A stretch of 64,000 nt of DNA from Malus domestica (taxonomy: Eukaryota; Streptophyta; Magnoliopsida; Rosales; Rosaceae): positions 317,501 through 381,500 of the forward strand of contig NC_091676.1 of assembly GCF_042453785.1 (NCBI RefSeq), in the 5' to 3' direction. Under the pieces are notes generated by a model. That model was not told the DNA's origin, made no database searches, and saw only the letters and a list, made by a program, of their open reading frames with translations. Of the stretch, positions 14,633 to 37,400 are shown one piece after another. The translations under genes were made by a program, and so were the position numbers. Within the stretch, counting starts at the first letter, position 1; each line of letters begins with the position of its first letter.

Positions 14633-14824
14633 GGATACTTTTATTGAGGATCTCATAATCATGATTGTTCATCGTACATTGTGCGGTCGGTTTTTGTTAG
14701 GTACTATTTATATTTAATTTTAAATTTTAAATTTTCAAATGATTTATGACTTGACGATGTATGATGAACGATCACGATCACGAGATTCCAGAAAAAGAAT
14801 TCAGCGAGGATCCTTTTCCAAAAC
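14633..14824. mobile_element. MITE-like element, copy A1 of a two-copy family
   Basis: The ends are imperfect inverted repeats (GGAAAAGGATAC at the left, GGATCCTTTTCC at the right). The core contains GTACTATTTATATTTAA, an AT run, AATGATTT and a CGATGTATGATGAAC stretch. The same order of motifs and the same end sequence recur at 23569-23742, which marks this as a short non-autonomous DNA element and not unique intergenic sequence. No transposase is encoded. The superfamily is not determined because I could not fix a target duplication. Confidence 0.6.
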
Positions 14825-15171
14825 AAATGCACATTCAATCAAACTCGCATGTGATGAAAATTTTAAATTAAAGAGCTGGAGGACACAAAAAGCAGACAAA
14901 ATCAGGATACCAAAATATGTCGGGCAGATTATACTACATTGAATAATGTCTCTTTTTTAATTTTATGAAAATTTATTAATTTCAATTTGCAATTTGCTCA
15001 GCAGTTGGATTAAAAATGTTGAGAAAAATATACTCTCACTCTCATCTTGAAAAAATCCAACTCCACTTATCTATTTCGTGTGGATTTTAATCAGTCAATA
15101 TAACACTGTTAACACATGCAATTGTGTTGTGTTAAGATGAAGTCATCCAAGTAACACCTTCCATTTCATAT

Positions 15172-15405
15172 GAAGTCAATATGGCGTTTTTAGAGGAAGA
15201 AGATTTATTTTGAGGATTTGAAAATGACATCTTAAGCTTTAAAAAGAAACTTTTTGGGACCAAATTGTCAAGATTTAAAAAGAGACATATCGGACCAAAA
15301 CAACTTAAAAATGGCTCCAAAATGTCTCTTTTTAAAGCTTGACACGTCATCTTCAAATCCTCAAAAGAAACCTTCCTCTAAAAATGTTGTCTTCTTGACT
15401 GACAA
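15172..15405. mobile_element. Fold-back MITE with long terminal inverted repeats
   Basis: The left arm (GTTTTTAGAGGAAG at 15187, then GAGGATTTGAAAATGAC, then AAGCTTTAAAAAG) is the reverse complement of the right arm (CTTTTTAAAGCTT, GTCATCTTCAAATCCTC, CTTCCTCTAAAAA ending near 15405). The arms run about 75 bp each with few mismatches, and the spacer is itself partly self-complementary. No coding capacity. The family is not assigned. Confidence 0.65.
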
Positions 15406-15748
15406 AATGCCCAAAGCTATTTGTTAGTGGCATCTAAACTAATTAGCGATCTAATTTAAACTCGTACCAGTAGTCTAAATAAAAAATATTTTTAACCAAC
15501 TTAGCTAATGCCAATCTCTTGAAAAAAAAACGCTGCTAGCTCAATGGTCGATGGAGTTGACCTAAACAAATATCAACGGTTGATGGACGATCCAGATGGC
15601 AGATAGATTTGTTAGCCAACACCAAGATATACTAACACCATACAGGTTGCGGCACCATATCCAATTATCCAAAGAGTTGAATTTGCACTCTTCAAACGTG
15701 CGCAATACAACGTGGGAAGCTCTACTCTAATTGCGTACCTGCAATTAT

Positions 15749-15845
15749 ATGTGTGTGTGTGTGTGTATTAATACGTATAAATAAATACATATATATACAT
15801 ACATATAATTATTTTATATATATATATATATAGATATATAGATAT
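15749..15845. repeat. Microsatellites (TG)n and (TA)n
   Basis: A (TG) tract of about 9 units sits at 15749-15767. A (TA/TATA) tract lies at about 15811-15845. Both are in the upstream region of the endoglucanase gene. They are simple repeats with no further structure seen. Confidence 0.9.
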
Positions 15846-15930
15846 TGTCAATGACAACGTGATGGCTACTCCTGCAGAATGATTGCAGAATAGTTGGGAC
15901 CTAAATTCTTCATCTTTGTTCTCTATTTTG

Positions 15931-15938
15931 TATATAAG
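15931..15938 (+). promoter_or_regulatory. Probable TATA box of the GH9 gene
   Basis: TATATAAG lies about 100 bp upstream of the endoglucanase ATG at 16037, on the same strand. This is a sensible distance for a TATA box plus a 60-80 nt leader. Motif and position are the only support. Confidence 0.5.
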
Positions 15939-15973
15939 GAGAATAGAAGTGCAGTACATGCATGCACAACTAG

Positions 15974-19076
<3,103 letters not shown>

Positions 19077-19817
19077 CCTTGTTCCAACCAAGAACAAAAC
19101 AAAAACGAGCTGCCGTCACATTCCAAACAACGGTTCTGATTATGATATTTGTAACATTAGGAAAAAAAAAAAAAAAACAACGTCCCTCGTGTAAAAGTTA
19201 TGCATTTGGCCCAGGGTGATGAAATTTTAGGCAAAATTTTGATGTCAATATTATTTGTAAGCTGCAAGCAGCCCGCAAGCGAAAATCCTAATGTTATTCA
19301 AAATTTAATAAGACTAGTCATCTTGCAAGTTGCAACCAGCATCACGACTAAGCGGTGTGCTTCACATGTGATGTTAGACTCAAAGTTCGAGTTCGGATAT
19401 CCAATTATTATGGCGATCTTATTGTGTAAAAATACCTATTTCAAAATACCATCTAGGAATCAAACAAAAGCACCAAGTTGGGCAAGGTAAATGTCCTTAA
19501 AAAGTGAGAACTTTTTACCTAATAGTACCAACGGAAGAACCTCAAAAGGTCCCAACAGGGCAACAACACTAGGACGCAACAGGGAAGTGCTGGCCAAAGG
19601 TCCAAAAATTGTATGTAATAAACTACTATATTAATGCTCAAAATTAATTCATGACATCTAAAATCCAAGAATTCAACTGTTTCACTCTTACGCTAAAGTT
19701 CATGTCGAAGAAAGGGTCAACCAGACATGAATCTGAAGATTTAAGATAACAAAAAAGTAAAATTAACAGCTAATACATAAGTCTCCACATTCTCTTTTAC
19801 CCCGACTACTCAGTCGT
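19077..19817. other. Convergent intergenic region, GH9 and nucleolin 3' ends
   Basis: This holds the 3' untranslated parts of two genes that end towards each other. There is an A-run near 19161-19175. I see no further open frame, repeat or RNA gene. Confidence 0.6.
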
Positions 19818-19846
19818 CTACCAGTCGTCGAAGGTCGTCTTTTTTC
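19818..19846 (-). other. Candidate terminal exon of the nucleolin gene
   Basis: Acceptor TTTTGTTGCAG is followed by sequence encoding (G)KKTTFDDW and TAG, matching the conserved tail of plant nucleolins. A donor (AACAG before GTTGGC) at 19960 would join with the right phase to a LAARGTG frame, but that frame is displaced from the GAR frame by a microindel-sized offset near an AAAATATACC stretch (about 19980-19990). It is either untranslated sequence in this allele or a sequence error. Confidence 0.55.
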
Positions 19847-19974
19847 CTGCAACAAAAGTACAAGATGAGAATCACAAAAATGGAACTTATTAAGATTTAT
19901 TGAGAGCATTGCATCCACAACCTACACACTTCATTAAAAAAGAGAATAACGCTGCCAACCTGTTCCGCGAGCAG

Positions 19975-22900
19975 CTAGGTATATTTTCTTCCACGTCCTC
20001 TACCACGTCCACCATCTCTGCCGCCACGTCTACCTCTGAAACCACGTCCCCGATCCCCACCTCTGAAACCACGTCCCCGATCCCCACCTCTGCTAAAACG
20101 TCCTCCACCACGTCCTCTATCATTGCTCCTGGGAGTACCAAAATCACCTTTTGGTTTAGCCTCTTCCACCTTCAAATAACTGTCTCCAAATTCACTTCCA
20201 TCAAGTCCTAGAGCTTTGGTGAAGCTGTCTGCGTCCGTGAAGTCCATGTAAGCCATTCTGCAGTTTATGAAGACAATTTATCAGTCTCAACACGTAAGGA
20301 AAATCAGGTAGAGTTATCAAAACAGTTGTATTTCATTGAGAGGCCAAATCGACCAAATTTTACCTTTCAGTTGTGCCAATTCTAACAAAAACTCACATTA
20401 ACCCGAGGTAACTTTTACATTGACTCAAAACTCCCTAATAAATTCATGTTGAAAACCAAAAAATAATCCGTAAAAATCATCTAATACTAAGATAATAAGG
20501 CATATGTTAATTCCACAATGAAATAGTCACGCAAAAATACAAAACACGAACAATGACAATTTGAGATGAATCAAATGTCAAAGAAGGCACATAATGTGTA
20601 AAATAACAACCACCCAATCGAAAAAGAAAAACAAAGAGATAAAATCGCATATGTAGCAGGCTAGAAAAATACATAAAAAATCAGCAAAAGAAATTGTACA
20701 AACCCCTTAGAGGCGCCAGTCTCATAATCTTTGGGGATGGAGACCCTTGTTATCTCACCACAAGAACTAAAAACTTCTTGTAAGGAGCTCCTTATCTGTA
20801 AAATAAAACTAGTTACATTTGAACAAGAATATGAGCATCTGACCATTAATTAGACAACAGAGCTAGAATTCCTTGAGCAGTGTATACCTCATCCTCCCCA
20901 AGAGAGCTGTCAAAACCTCGAATAAATATTGTTTTGGAGGCACCACGTGGTCCCTTCTGATGTGAGTTGCTCTCACTCCTGAAATTATTATCAATAAAAG
21001 TAACAAAATTAATGGATGACAACACAAAAACAAAACAACAAATGTAGCAGATAGGAGTCCAAATGTACCCGGTAGGGGTATAAGCACCCTTTTCGCCCCT
21101 TTCACGAGCCAGATCAAGTCTGACATCACGACCAAGCAATTCTGAACCATTAAATTCAAGAGCCTGCAATAACAAATGCTTAATAGTTTAGCAACATAAT
21201 AAAAAATGATTAACAGCAATACTACAGATTCCGAAGAAATGGTAAATGTCAAGAAATACCAAAAGAAAAGTCAAACCTTCTTTGCTTCTTCTGCTGTGGC
21301 AAACTCCACATGCCCAAAGCCCTTGAACTTCCCTTCAGGATCTGAGGCAAAACGGACATCAACAACTTCGCCAGCATCTTTGAAGAAATTCCTCCTGCAT
21401 AAAATAAAACTATTAGATAAAAGAAACCTAAAACATAACACAAGCTTAGATCAAGGTATACACATACACATCATGTTCCTCGATACGGAAGTTCAGGTTT
21501 CCAACAAACAGCGTCTTAGAAGAAGTAACTGGGGTTTTGGGCTGCACAAACATTATTACAAGATTAGAACATTTATGATAGGCAAGCTGAAACATCACCT
21601 AAAACCAACTAATATCATGTACAACGCTAGCTCAATATTATTACCTGTTCATCATCCTCTTCTTTGTCGGAACTGACTTCCTCTTCTGAACCATCAGAGC
21701 CAGTATCCTCCATATCCTCATCAGAGTCTAGAGAGTCAATTGAATCCTCATCCTTTGTGGTACCCTGCAACAAAATAAATTTACTACATACTATCATCAA
21801 ACCGCTTTAAAAACCTTGAAGTTTACAAGAAAACCAACATTTATCCTATCCACCAAAAAGAGAAACATTACAAGGGCTTTCTGGCTTCACATGTGACACT
21901 AGATAAAAACTACAGCATCAAACATTGCAGGGCTAACTAGTTTACTAGCTGCAACACATTCCAATTGGAATTTAAAAAGAATCAAACCTTCACTCCCTCT
22001 GAACTATCATCAGAGGAGCATGAAACATCCTTTCCTTAAGGGGTTACAGTAGATACTTTTTTTCACAACTTCCTAAACATGCTTAGAAAGATTAGGATTC
22101 AAAATAGTACTAAAATCCCAAATTCAAACAGTTCATCCTACAGTGTAATTTCTTCAGATGATACAAATATTTAAGCATGAGCACACACCTCATCTTCAGA
22201 TCCAGAGCTGCTAGTGTCTGCCTTCTTAACAGCCACTGATGGACCCTTCTTAGCAGCTGCAGCAGGCTTTTGGCCAGTAACCTTTGCAGGGGTTTCCTAC
22301 AAACACAAAAGTTGAGGATCACTATCAACCAAAGGGTACCTTTCCCAATCTAACAAAGAATAAAATACACAACATACTGTACCCCAAATATACAGATATG
22401 ACCGACTCAATTTTCAGGTGCATGTCCCATATAATAACCCGTAGCAAAAAATCTACGGCACCAAGTTTGGAAAACCAAAAACTCACATCATCATCTTCCG
22501 ATTCATCGCTACTCTCATCTGAGCTTTCGGTTGAGACTTCTTTCTTCTTTATAGCAGCAGCTAGACCATTCTGAGCAGCTACCTTAGATTTAGGAGCCTA
22601 GAACCAAGCAGTAACAAACACTTAAAAAAATGGCGAGTCTATGTCCAAATCACAAATCAAACACAATAAATCAACAGTAGTACATGTGCATCAGTAGTCT
22701 TATTAGGAACAAGTGTGTAGCGTAATAAACCTTCACGTCAGAGTCAGAAGACACATCGGACTCCTCCTCGGAACTACTAGTTTCCACTTTCTTCTTCTGA
22801 GTCTTTGCTTCCACTTTCTTCTTCTGAATGGCCTGCTCTACACCCTCATTAACCTTCTGCTTCTTTGCGCTCACAACCTTCTCTATTTCGTTCCCGGCTC

Positions 22901-23267
22901 CTCTCTTACCTTCTCAACACAACCACAACCAAAACAAACTCCATAACCGACATCCGAAACAAAAAAATATCGCAAAACAAACAAACAAACATGCAAAAAA
23001 TTTAAGCTTCAAATTTTCTCAGAACATAACAAGTAAATCAAACTTAAAAAAAAAAAAAAAAAACTTCCCAAAACCTCGAGAAGAATCGATACCTTTCTTT
23101 CCAGACTTAGGAGCTGGAACAACTACAGCAGGAGCCTCAACCTGTACAGATAATCAAAACACAATCAGTAAGAAGAAATCATCGAAACAAAATCGAAGAC
23201 TTGACGAAGCAAAAGCAGTTCGAAAGAAGCATACTTTGGTGGCGGATTTCTTGTTTGATTTGCCCAT
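19975..23267 (-). CDS. Nucleolin-like protein (acidic N-terminus, two RRMs, GAR domain)
   Basis: Exons: 23267-23235, 23141-23093, 22909-22731, 22597-22487, 22296-22189, 22029-21988, 21764-21645, 21541-21468, 21394-21277, 21163-21069, 20978-20888, 20795-20704, 20257-19975; 464 residues as read. Residues 1-214 carry Lys-rich and acidic Ser/Glu/Asp blocks. RRM1 (about 223-300) has RNP2 LFVGNL and RNP1 KGFGHVEF. RRM2 (about 325-402) has IFIRGF and KGMAYMDF. A Gly/Arg (GAR) tail with duplicated GGDRGRGFR follows. This order is that of plant nucleolins, nucleolar proteins for rDNA chromatin and pre-rRNA processing. The frame ends at TAG 19975, but a further exon (19846-19818) would encode the family-typical GKKTTFDDW after a good TTTTGTTGCAG acceptor. 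Read from the sequence, the two are out of register, so the true C-terminus is uncertain. Exon 6 (42 nt) has a weak acceptor. Confidence 0.88.
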
Positions 23268-23284
23268 TTGGGAGGCCGCTCTCA

Positions 23285-23410
23285 AAAAACCTAGGGTTTA
23301 GGGTTGTAGGGTTTTGAGGAGAGCGGTGGGAGTGAGAGTAGAAAATAATCGATGCTCCCTCTATTATGTTTATATAAGCTGGAAACTGGTGTGAGGGGTT
23401 AGGGTTTAGG
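23285..23410 (-). promoter_or_regulatory. Nucleolin core promoter with telo-box motifs
   Basis: TAGGGTTT (AAACCCTA on the gene strand) occurs at 23292-23299, with related GGGTTTAGG and TTAGGGTTTAGG at 23296 and 23399-23410. A TATA-like TTATATAAAC (gene strand) lies at about 23369-23378, roughly 100 bp above the ATG. Telo-boxes are a known mark of plant ribosomal-protein and nucleolin promoters, so the motifs fit the gene. Confidence 0.65.
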
Positions 23411-24366
23411 ACAGGTACGCCGCGAGCGTTTGATATTTTTTTTTTTTTTTTTAAAGCTTGTAAGCGTGTGTATCATGCTGTGCGTTTTAAGTTCTTAGAA
23501 TCTGAACCGTACGATAAAAAGGCCTCCCTACGGCCTAAAATTGTCCAGAAATTTGGTTGGGCTTTTCGGAAAAGGATCCTTTTCCTAGTATACTATGATT
23601 TTCATCTATTCATCATATATCATATGATCAGTTTTCGTAAAGTACTATTTATATTTAATTTTAAATTTCAAAATGATTTCCCACCGCACGATATATGATA
23701 AACAAGTGAAATCACAGGATCCCTAGGAAAAGGATCCTCCAGACTTTTGCTCTGTTGTCTAGTAATTTATTACTTTTTTTCGAAAAATAAAATTCAAATG
23801 GTGCATAGCATTAAATAGTATGACAAATCAATTATTGAGATCGACAATGAAATATATAAACAGTTATGAAAATCAAATATAACGGCTTAAATACTCGTAA
23901 CATGTAAAAAACAGTACGAAATTATTGGGAAATATCCAAGACTGATCAAGATTTTCTGGAAATATCCAAGCCATGGAAAATGGGGAAAATTGGCAAATAT
24001 CCAAGACCCACCTTATGATCTCCTATTAATTTAACAAAAAACAATGGTGTTATTTTACAAGGCATGGAAAATTGAGAAAATTGGGGAAATTGGGGAAATT
24101 TTGCATATAAGGCTACAAAGATAGTACATCATTTGTTGGGGTTTCTCTCATCCGCCCAAAGAGGATGGAGAAAAGGGGTTCTGCCTTCTACTGTTACCCA
24201 AAGCCTCCAAATTTGGGCCTGTTTGATCTTCTTGCTTTCTTCTCCAAGAATGCCAGGATGAGCTTTTCATCTTCTTCTCCCTCAACGAATGGATGCCTGT
24301 ATAGTAGGGCGTCTCCTTTCTCTCCGAAGAATATATTAAAGAAGAACAACCACCGTAAGATTAGTT
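23411..24366. other. Intergenic region between the nucleolin promoter and the AAA gene 3' end
   Basis: It contains the second MITE copy (23569-23742), a poly-T run near 23438-23451, and three copies of GAAATATCCAAG-like sequence within 23930-24010 set in AT-rich DNA. No gene is seen. 24120-24366 overlaps the probable 3' untranslated part of the AAA ATPase gene. Confidence 0.6.
23569..23742. mobile_element. MITE-like element, copy A2
   Basis: Inverted ends (GGAAAAGGATCCTTTTCC at the left, GGAAAAGGATCC at the right). The core shares GTACTATTTATATTTAATTT, AAAATGATTT and a CGAT-TATGAT-AAC stretch with the element at 14633-14824. The two copies differ in length by about 20 bp. Non-coding. Confidence 0.62.
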
Positions 24367-32406
<8,040 letters not shown>

Positions 32407-33350
32407 CACTTGTTATTTCCAAATTTTACCGTGCTGCAAAGTATGCTCCAATCAGTTTACAGTAGTAATTTTAAATTTGTGAGTGCATCAAAATTAAAAT
32501 GTGCAGCATAAGAACCAAATATTGCATGAACTTTCTGGGACATTCAAACATTGTTGCATACTATAAAATATTCTTTCTAAAATTGTTTTCCTGGGAAACC
32601 AAGATTAAATCATGCCTGACAATATAATATCAACATTTAAACAATGATTTGCAAACTTTTCCAACCAGACGGCTCGCCTAAAACACATTCTTCCCAATCA
32701 AAGTTCTAATACATTATTTGCGTTTTCCATTTACCATACAGACGAACTGTATGACAATGCCGTATAACAGAGAAAATAGTTATATCCATCTGATATTTGC
32801 CAGGCTCTAAAATATAAATAATATGGAGCAAACTTGTCAATTTTAGATTACAGTGGCAGTGCCCGCCGGTGTACAATTAAATAGCATGAATTTCCGAAGA
32901 CTTTGACCGTTGCATAAGCTTTCGTCCAACATTCGTGACATTCCAAATCGAAGTTTGCTTCAAGAAGCAAGCATCTGGGTAAGTTTTAGAGCTCCGAAAA
33001 GCGATTTCATGCTAACTGCTAAGTAACTAAAACAAACCAATCTTGGCAACCAAGGAGAAGTGAGCGACCCTTATTTATTTTTCAATGCGTAACGAAAAAC
33101 AAACAAACAGGAAAACAAAAACATTTAATCACTTGAGAATCCATCAATTCCAGACAATGAGAGAGCGAGAGAGGTACCTTCTGTGAAAGGTCGGTTCAAA
33201 CCCTAGGTTGGTCGGTGGCCATAAAGGGGAGCCAGACGCAGAGAGAGAGGCGGTAAAAGCGTAGGGGAAGCGAAAGATGGTACGAGGCGACCGTTTTAGA
33301 GAAAATGAGAAACAGAGGCTCAGATAAGATCTCTCTCTTTCTCTACCTTC
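32407..33350 (-). promoter_or_regulatory. AAA gene 5' leader with a probable leader intron and promoter
   Basis: A good donor on the gene strand (AGAAG before GTACCTCTC) at about 33178, with a CT/GA-rich leader above it, suggests a non-coding first exon about 33178-33350 and a leader intron of about 750 bp ending just before the ATG at 32406. An AAACCCTA motif lies at 33198-33205. The exact acceptor is unclear. Confidence 0.45.
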
Positions 33351-34439
33351 TTCTCACTTGTCCTTCCTGGGCTGCCAACCCAGAACCAGGTTTATGAATA
33401 TCGGTTTTTTTTTCTTTTTCTTTTTTGGATTTTTTTTTGGGGCAAGTCTAGGTTTGGTTATTTTGGTCTAGTGAAATTGGAAGGTTTTTCGTAGTTTGGG
33501 TTATGATCGTAGTCCCGCACTTGTATGGGTTTGGGTTTCTTGAGAGAAACTGCATGGGTCCAAATTTTGGTTCTTATCAACAATTTTTCCGGCCCAAACC
33601 AAAATTCGAGATTCAAATAGAAAATGCACTCATACGAGTTCGAATTCGACACTGCTATCAATCATTGGACAAAGATGTCTTATTTTTAGTTTGGTTTTTT
33701 GTCATGGTCCTTTGCAGCTCAGCAGTTTGGTTTTTTATATTTCAAACTCATCAATTTGGTTCCTATTTTAGCCGTCAAAATTGTTCTTGTTTCACTTTAA
33801 AAATTTTACGTAGTTGAAGGTGATTAAGTTGAATGGAGTTGTATACGTAGTAGTTAAATGCGGAGTCATGATTTTATTATTCAAAGATTCTACATCAAAA
33901 AAATTGTTTATCATCTTTATTAGTAAGACTTTTGCTTGGCTATGTTTCAAGAGGAAGGTCAACAATAAAGCACAGAACTAAACTGTATTAGTCCTTGGCC
34001 TTGCTATCTATTTTATGCATTTGTTTGTAATTGTCGAAAGGAATTAATTATATTCTACTTACATAAATAGCGTCGTGTCGATATGTTAATTTATCTTCAG
34101 AGCTTTTCATTAGCTACATATGTAGTATCATCGTACGAAATCATTTTGAACTCTTGTTGAATAAATTAATCACCCATCACCCGCTTCTCATTCATATTAT
34201 GCTTGAGTTGGAAGCTGAAACCGAAAAAAGGGAGACGAAGAAAAAAAGTCTTAGTAAATTTCCCTTTTTATTACAGGTTGTTAACATTAAAATCGTAACG
34301 ATTACACAATCGTTAGAGCAACAACCAATCAACCGAAAGCAGCAAATGTGCATGCCAACACGCATGCAACTAGAGAGACAAATTCATAGGGAGTTATTTG
34401 CAATTGACGGAGCTAATTTCCTCCGAATAGGATTCAATC
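33351..34439. other. Intergenic region between the AAA gene and GS1
   Basis: AT-rich, with a T-rich stretch at 33405-33440. It includes the putative 3' untranslated part of GS1 at its right end. I see no gene or recognisable repeat. Confidence 0.55.
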
Positions 34440-37400
34440 TCACTTGGAAAGAATGGTGGTTTCAGCGATCATGGAAGTCACAACATACGGATCCATGTTC
34501 GACGCCGGCCTTCTGTCCTCGAAATAGCCTGATATTTGTAAAGAAATACGACATGTCCAGGTATCAGCTACACAGACACAAAAGAATTCATATTCTACAA
34601 TGCATATACGAAAACATTCATACCTTTGCCAGCCTTCTCAGTATCGCGACCAATACGGACAGAGGCCCCTCGGTTTGCCACGCCCTGTGATTGAGAATGC
34701 ATAGTTCAATCAATACTAAACTTGTTTTCACAGCTTAACTAAACATGATTTCAACAAAAGGCAAGAAATCTGGATTTTGATTAGCGGTTAAACCACGGTG
34801 GTGTAAGCTTACCCAAGAGAAAGTGTGGATGTCAGCGGTCTCATGGAGACCTGTCAATCTCCTCTCGTTGCCCTTTCCGTAGGCAGCAATATGCTCCTTG
34901 TGGCGCAGACTCAGTTTCTCGATTGCCTTCTTGATCACGTCAATTCCGCCATCGTTTCTCATTGACTTGGTACTGCATGGCATAGCAAGAGTTCATCACA
35001 CTCTTCCCTTTTTTTTAACTAGAGGGTTGATTGCATCTAACACGATGGCAAAATTGCATTAATTCCAACTTCAGTTCGAGATTAATTTATCAGTACCTGT
35101 AGTTAGCGTGAGCACCAGCACCATTCCAATCACCCTGGTATAAATTGATCAAAAAGAAAAAATAAATTAAAAAATGGGGTTTTTGAACATTAATCCTTGC
35201 AAAAGATTAAAATTTAAAAAAAACCTGGTGCTAGATTAAATATTCAATTTAATCCCTTGAGTGTACTTTTATCAAAATTTACATTCAATTTTTGTTATTT
35301 AATGTGTATTTTTATTTAATCTCTCCATATTAAATTTTAATTTTATTAATATGCACATATTTAGTTTTTTTTAATTAGAAATGAATGTAAATGAGAAAAT
35401 ATTTAAAAAAATTTGTGATACAAAAATATATAAATACATAAGTGTTCAGAAATGATTGTGCCAAAATATATAAAATTGACTTTTTTGTACCGAAATATTT
35501 GTACCTACATGATTGTACTGAAATATATTATAATGAACCTAAATGTATATACCGAAATGTATTATATTGAATTAATGTACCTAAATGTCAATACCGAAAT
35601 GTATGTACCTAAATGTCAATACCGAAAATGTATGTACCTAAATATCAATACCAAAATGTATGTACCTAACTGTATTTACCGAAATATAATAATTGAATTA
35701 ATGTACCTAAAAGTCGATACTCAAATGTGTGTACCAAAGTGTACGTAACAAAATACATTATATTGACTGAAATGCATTATATTGAATCAATGTAACTACA
35801 TGTTTGTACCGATGGATATACCAAAATATTCAAATGTATTAACATACCTAAATAAAGAACATACAAAGTTATTGGAATATATATTATAAAAAAATTAGTT
35901 GCCTAAATGTAGACATTAAAATATATTATGATGAATGAAATAAAAATGAAATTTAAATGTAATTAATACATTAAAATAAAAGGATAAAATAAAACATCAA
36001 AATACAACTAATAAACGATATAATTAAATGTGCTAGGGACTAAAATTGGATTTTAATCTTACATATGGTTATAATCTAAAACTCATCTTTTTTAAGGATT
36101 AAAATGAAGTTTTCTATAAAAAAAATTTAAGCAACACAATACAACAGTAGAATAACAGTACGAAAATAAAGTGCTTGCGGTTAAACAGACCTGGATTGGT
36201 TTCGGGTCCAAAGAAAGAACAACTCCTGCAATTTCTGTAATTCTCTGTTCGTCAAGCAGATAATCATATTAACACGAGGCCTTCGAAAAATTAATGTACT
36301 ATAGAGAAGAGAGTGAAAATACGCAAATTATACGTTTTCTTGTTATATCTTACGCATGAGCTTACCTCAAGGATGTATCTAGCAGCCCATAACTGATCAC
36401 CAGCAGCAATACCAACAGTAGGACCAACTTGAAATTCCCACTGTTCCGCATCAGCAAACAGACCAAATTACAAAACGGTTTAATAACGTAAAAATTCACG
36501 ATAATCAAATCATAGGTCAACTTTCGATCACTCAATTTTATTTCTTAGCAGCTTGCATACGTATATACCTGGCCGGGCATAACTTCAGCGTTGATACCGC
36601 TAATGTTGATTCCGGCATAGAGGCAAGCCTTGTAATGTGAATCCACAATATCACGACCGAAGGCCTTGTCTGCTCCGGCACCGCAGTAGTAGGGTCCCTA
36701 CATATATTTAGATACAAGAAACATAACCTAACAGTTAATAATATGCAATCGGCACTCTAAAATTTTGTGTCGTCTTCTCTGATTAAGTAATTAGGCATGT
36801 TTAGGGAACAGTGATCGCGTTAATCATTTGCAAATGATTTGAGTACCTGTGGACCTGGGAACCCACCAATTGGCCATCCAAGAGGCCACTTAGTATCCTT
36901 TTGTAGAAGAGTGTACTCTTGCTCAATGCCGTACCTAATCATAAGAAATGTTCTCGGTAAGAAGCACCAACGCTTGGATGTGCGTTGAAGAATTTAACAA
37001 AAAAAACTTAACAAGTGAAATTTGCGACATAAAAATCAATGTATATTGTACATTGAAATATAGTAGGGCTCATAACAAAATAATAATAGACAGGCACCAA
37101 TTTTTTCACCAAATCTATTTATCAAATATGTCTTTGTACATGTTAATGATGCTGAAAATGAGTCCAAGCTTGAATAAGTAACCGAACGACACATTATATG
37201 GTGAATAAAACTTGATCCATTGTTCTCTAATGCAATTATTATATAAATACCCTGAAACATAAATTAATTCGTACATCAATAGTTGTATGGCCATAAAAAC
37301 AAAGATATATATTAATATAATTTTTCAGTATATGACAATTATTTAGTACTAATCAAGAATATGGAAATAAGCAGAATTACTAGTTTATTTTTTAGATTAT

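Noticed and set aside
14406-14717. 103-codon plus-strand open frame in the intergenic region
   Set aside because: It spans the end of the tandem duplication and part of a MITE; no domain, and the composition is not gene-like.
19900-20211. Ser/Thr-rich plus-strand frame (TSETTSPIPTS repeats)
   Set aside because: Antisense shadow of the nucleolin GAR repeats.
35452-35748. 98-codon Tyr/Met/Asn-rich frame
   Set aside because: Product of the minisatellite in GS1 intron 9.
35448-35800. Possible CRISPR-like array
   Set aside because: Repeats are contiguous and degenerate, without unique spacers, and the window is plant DNA.
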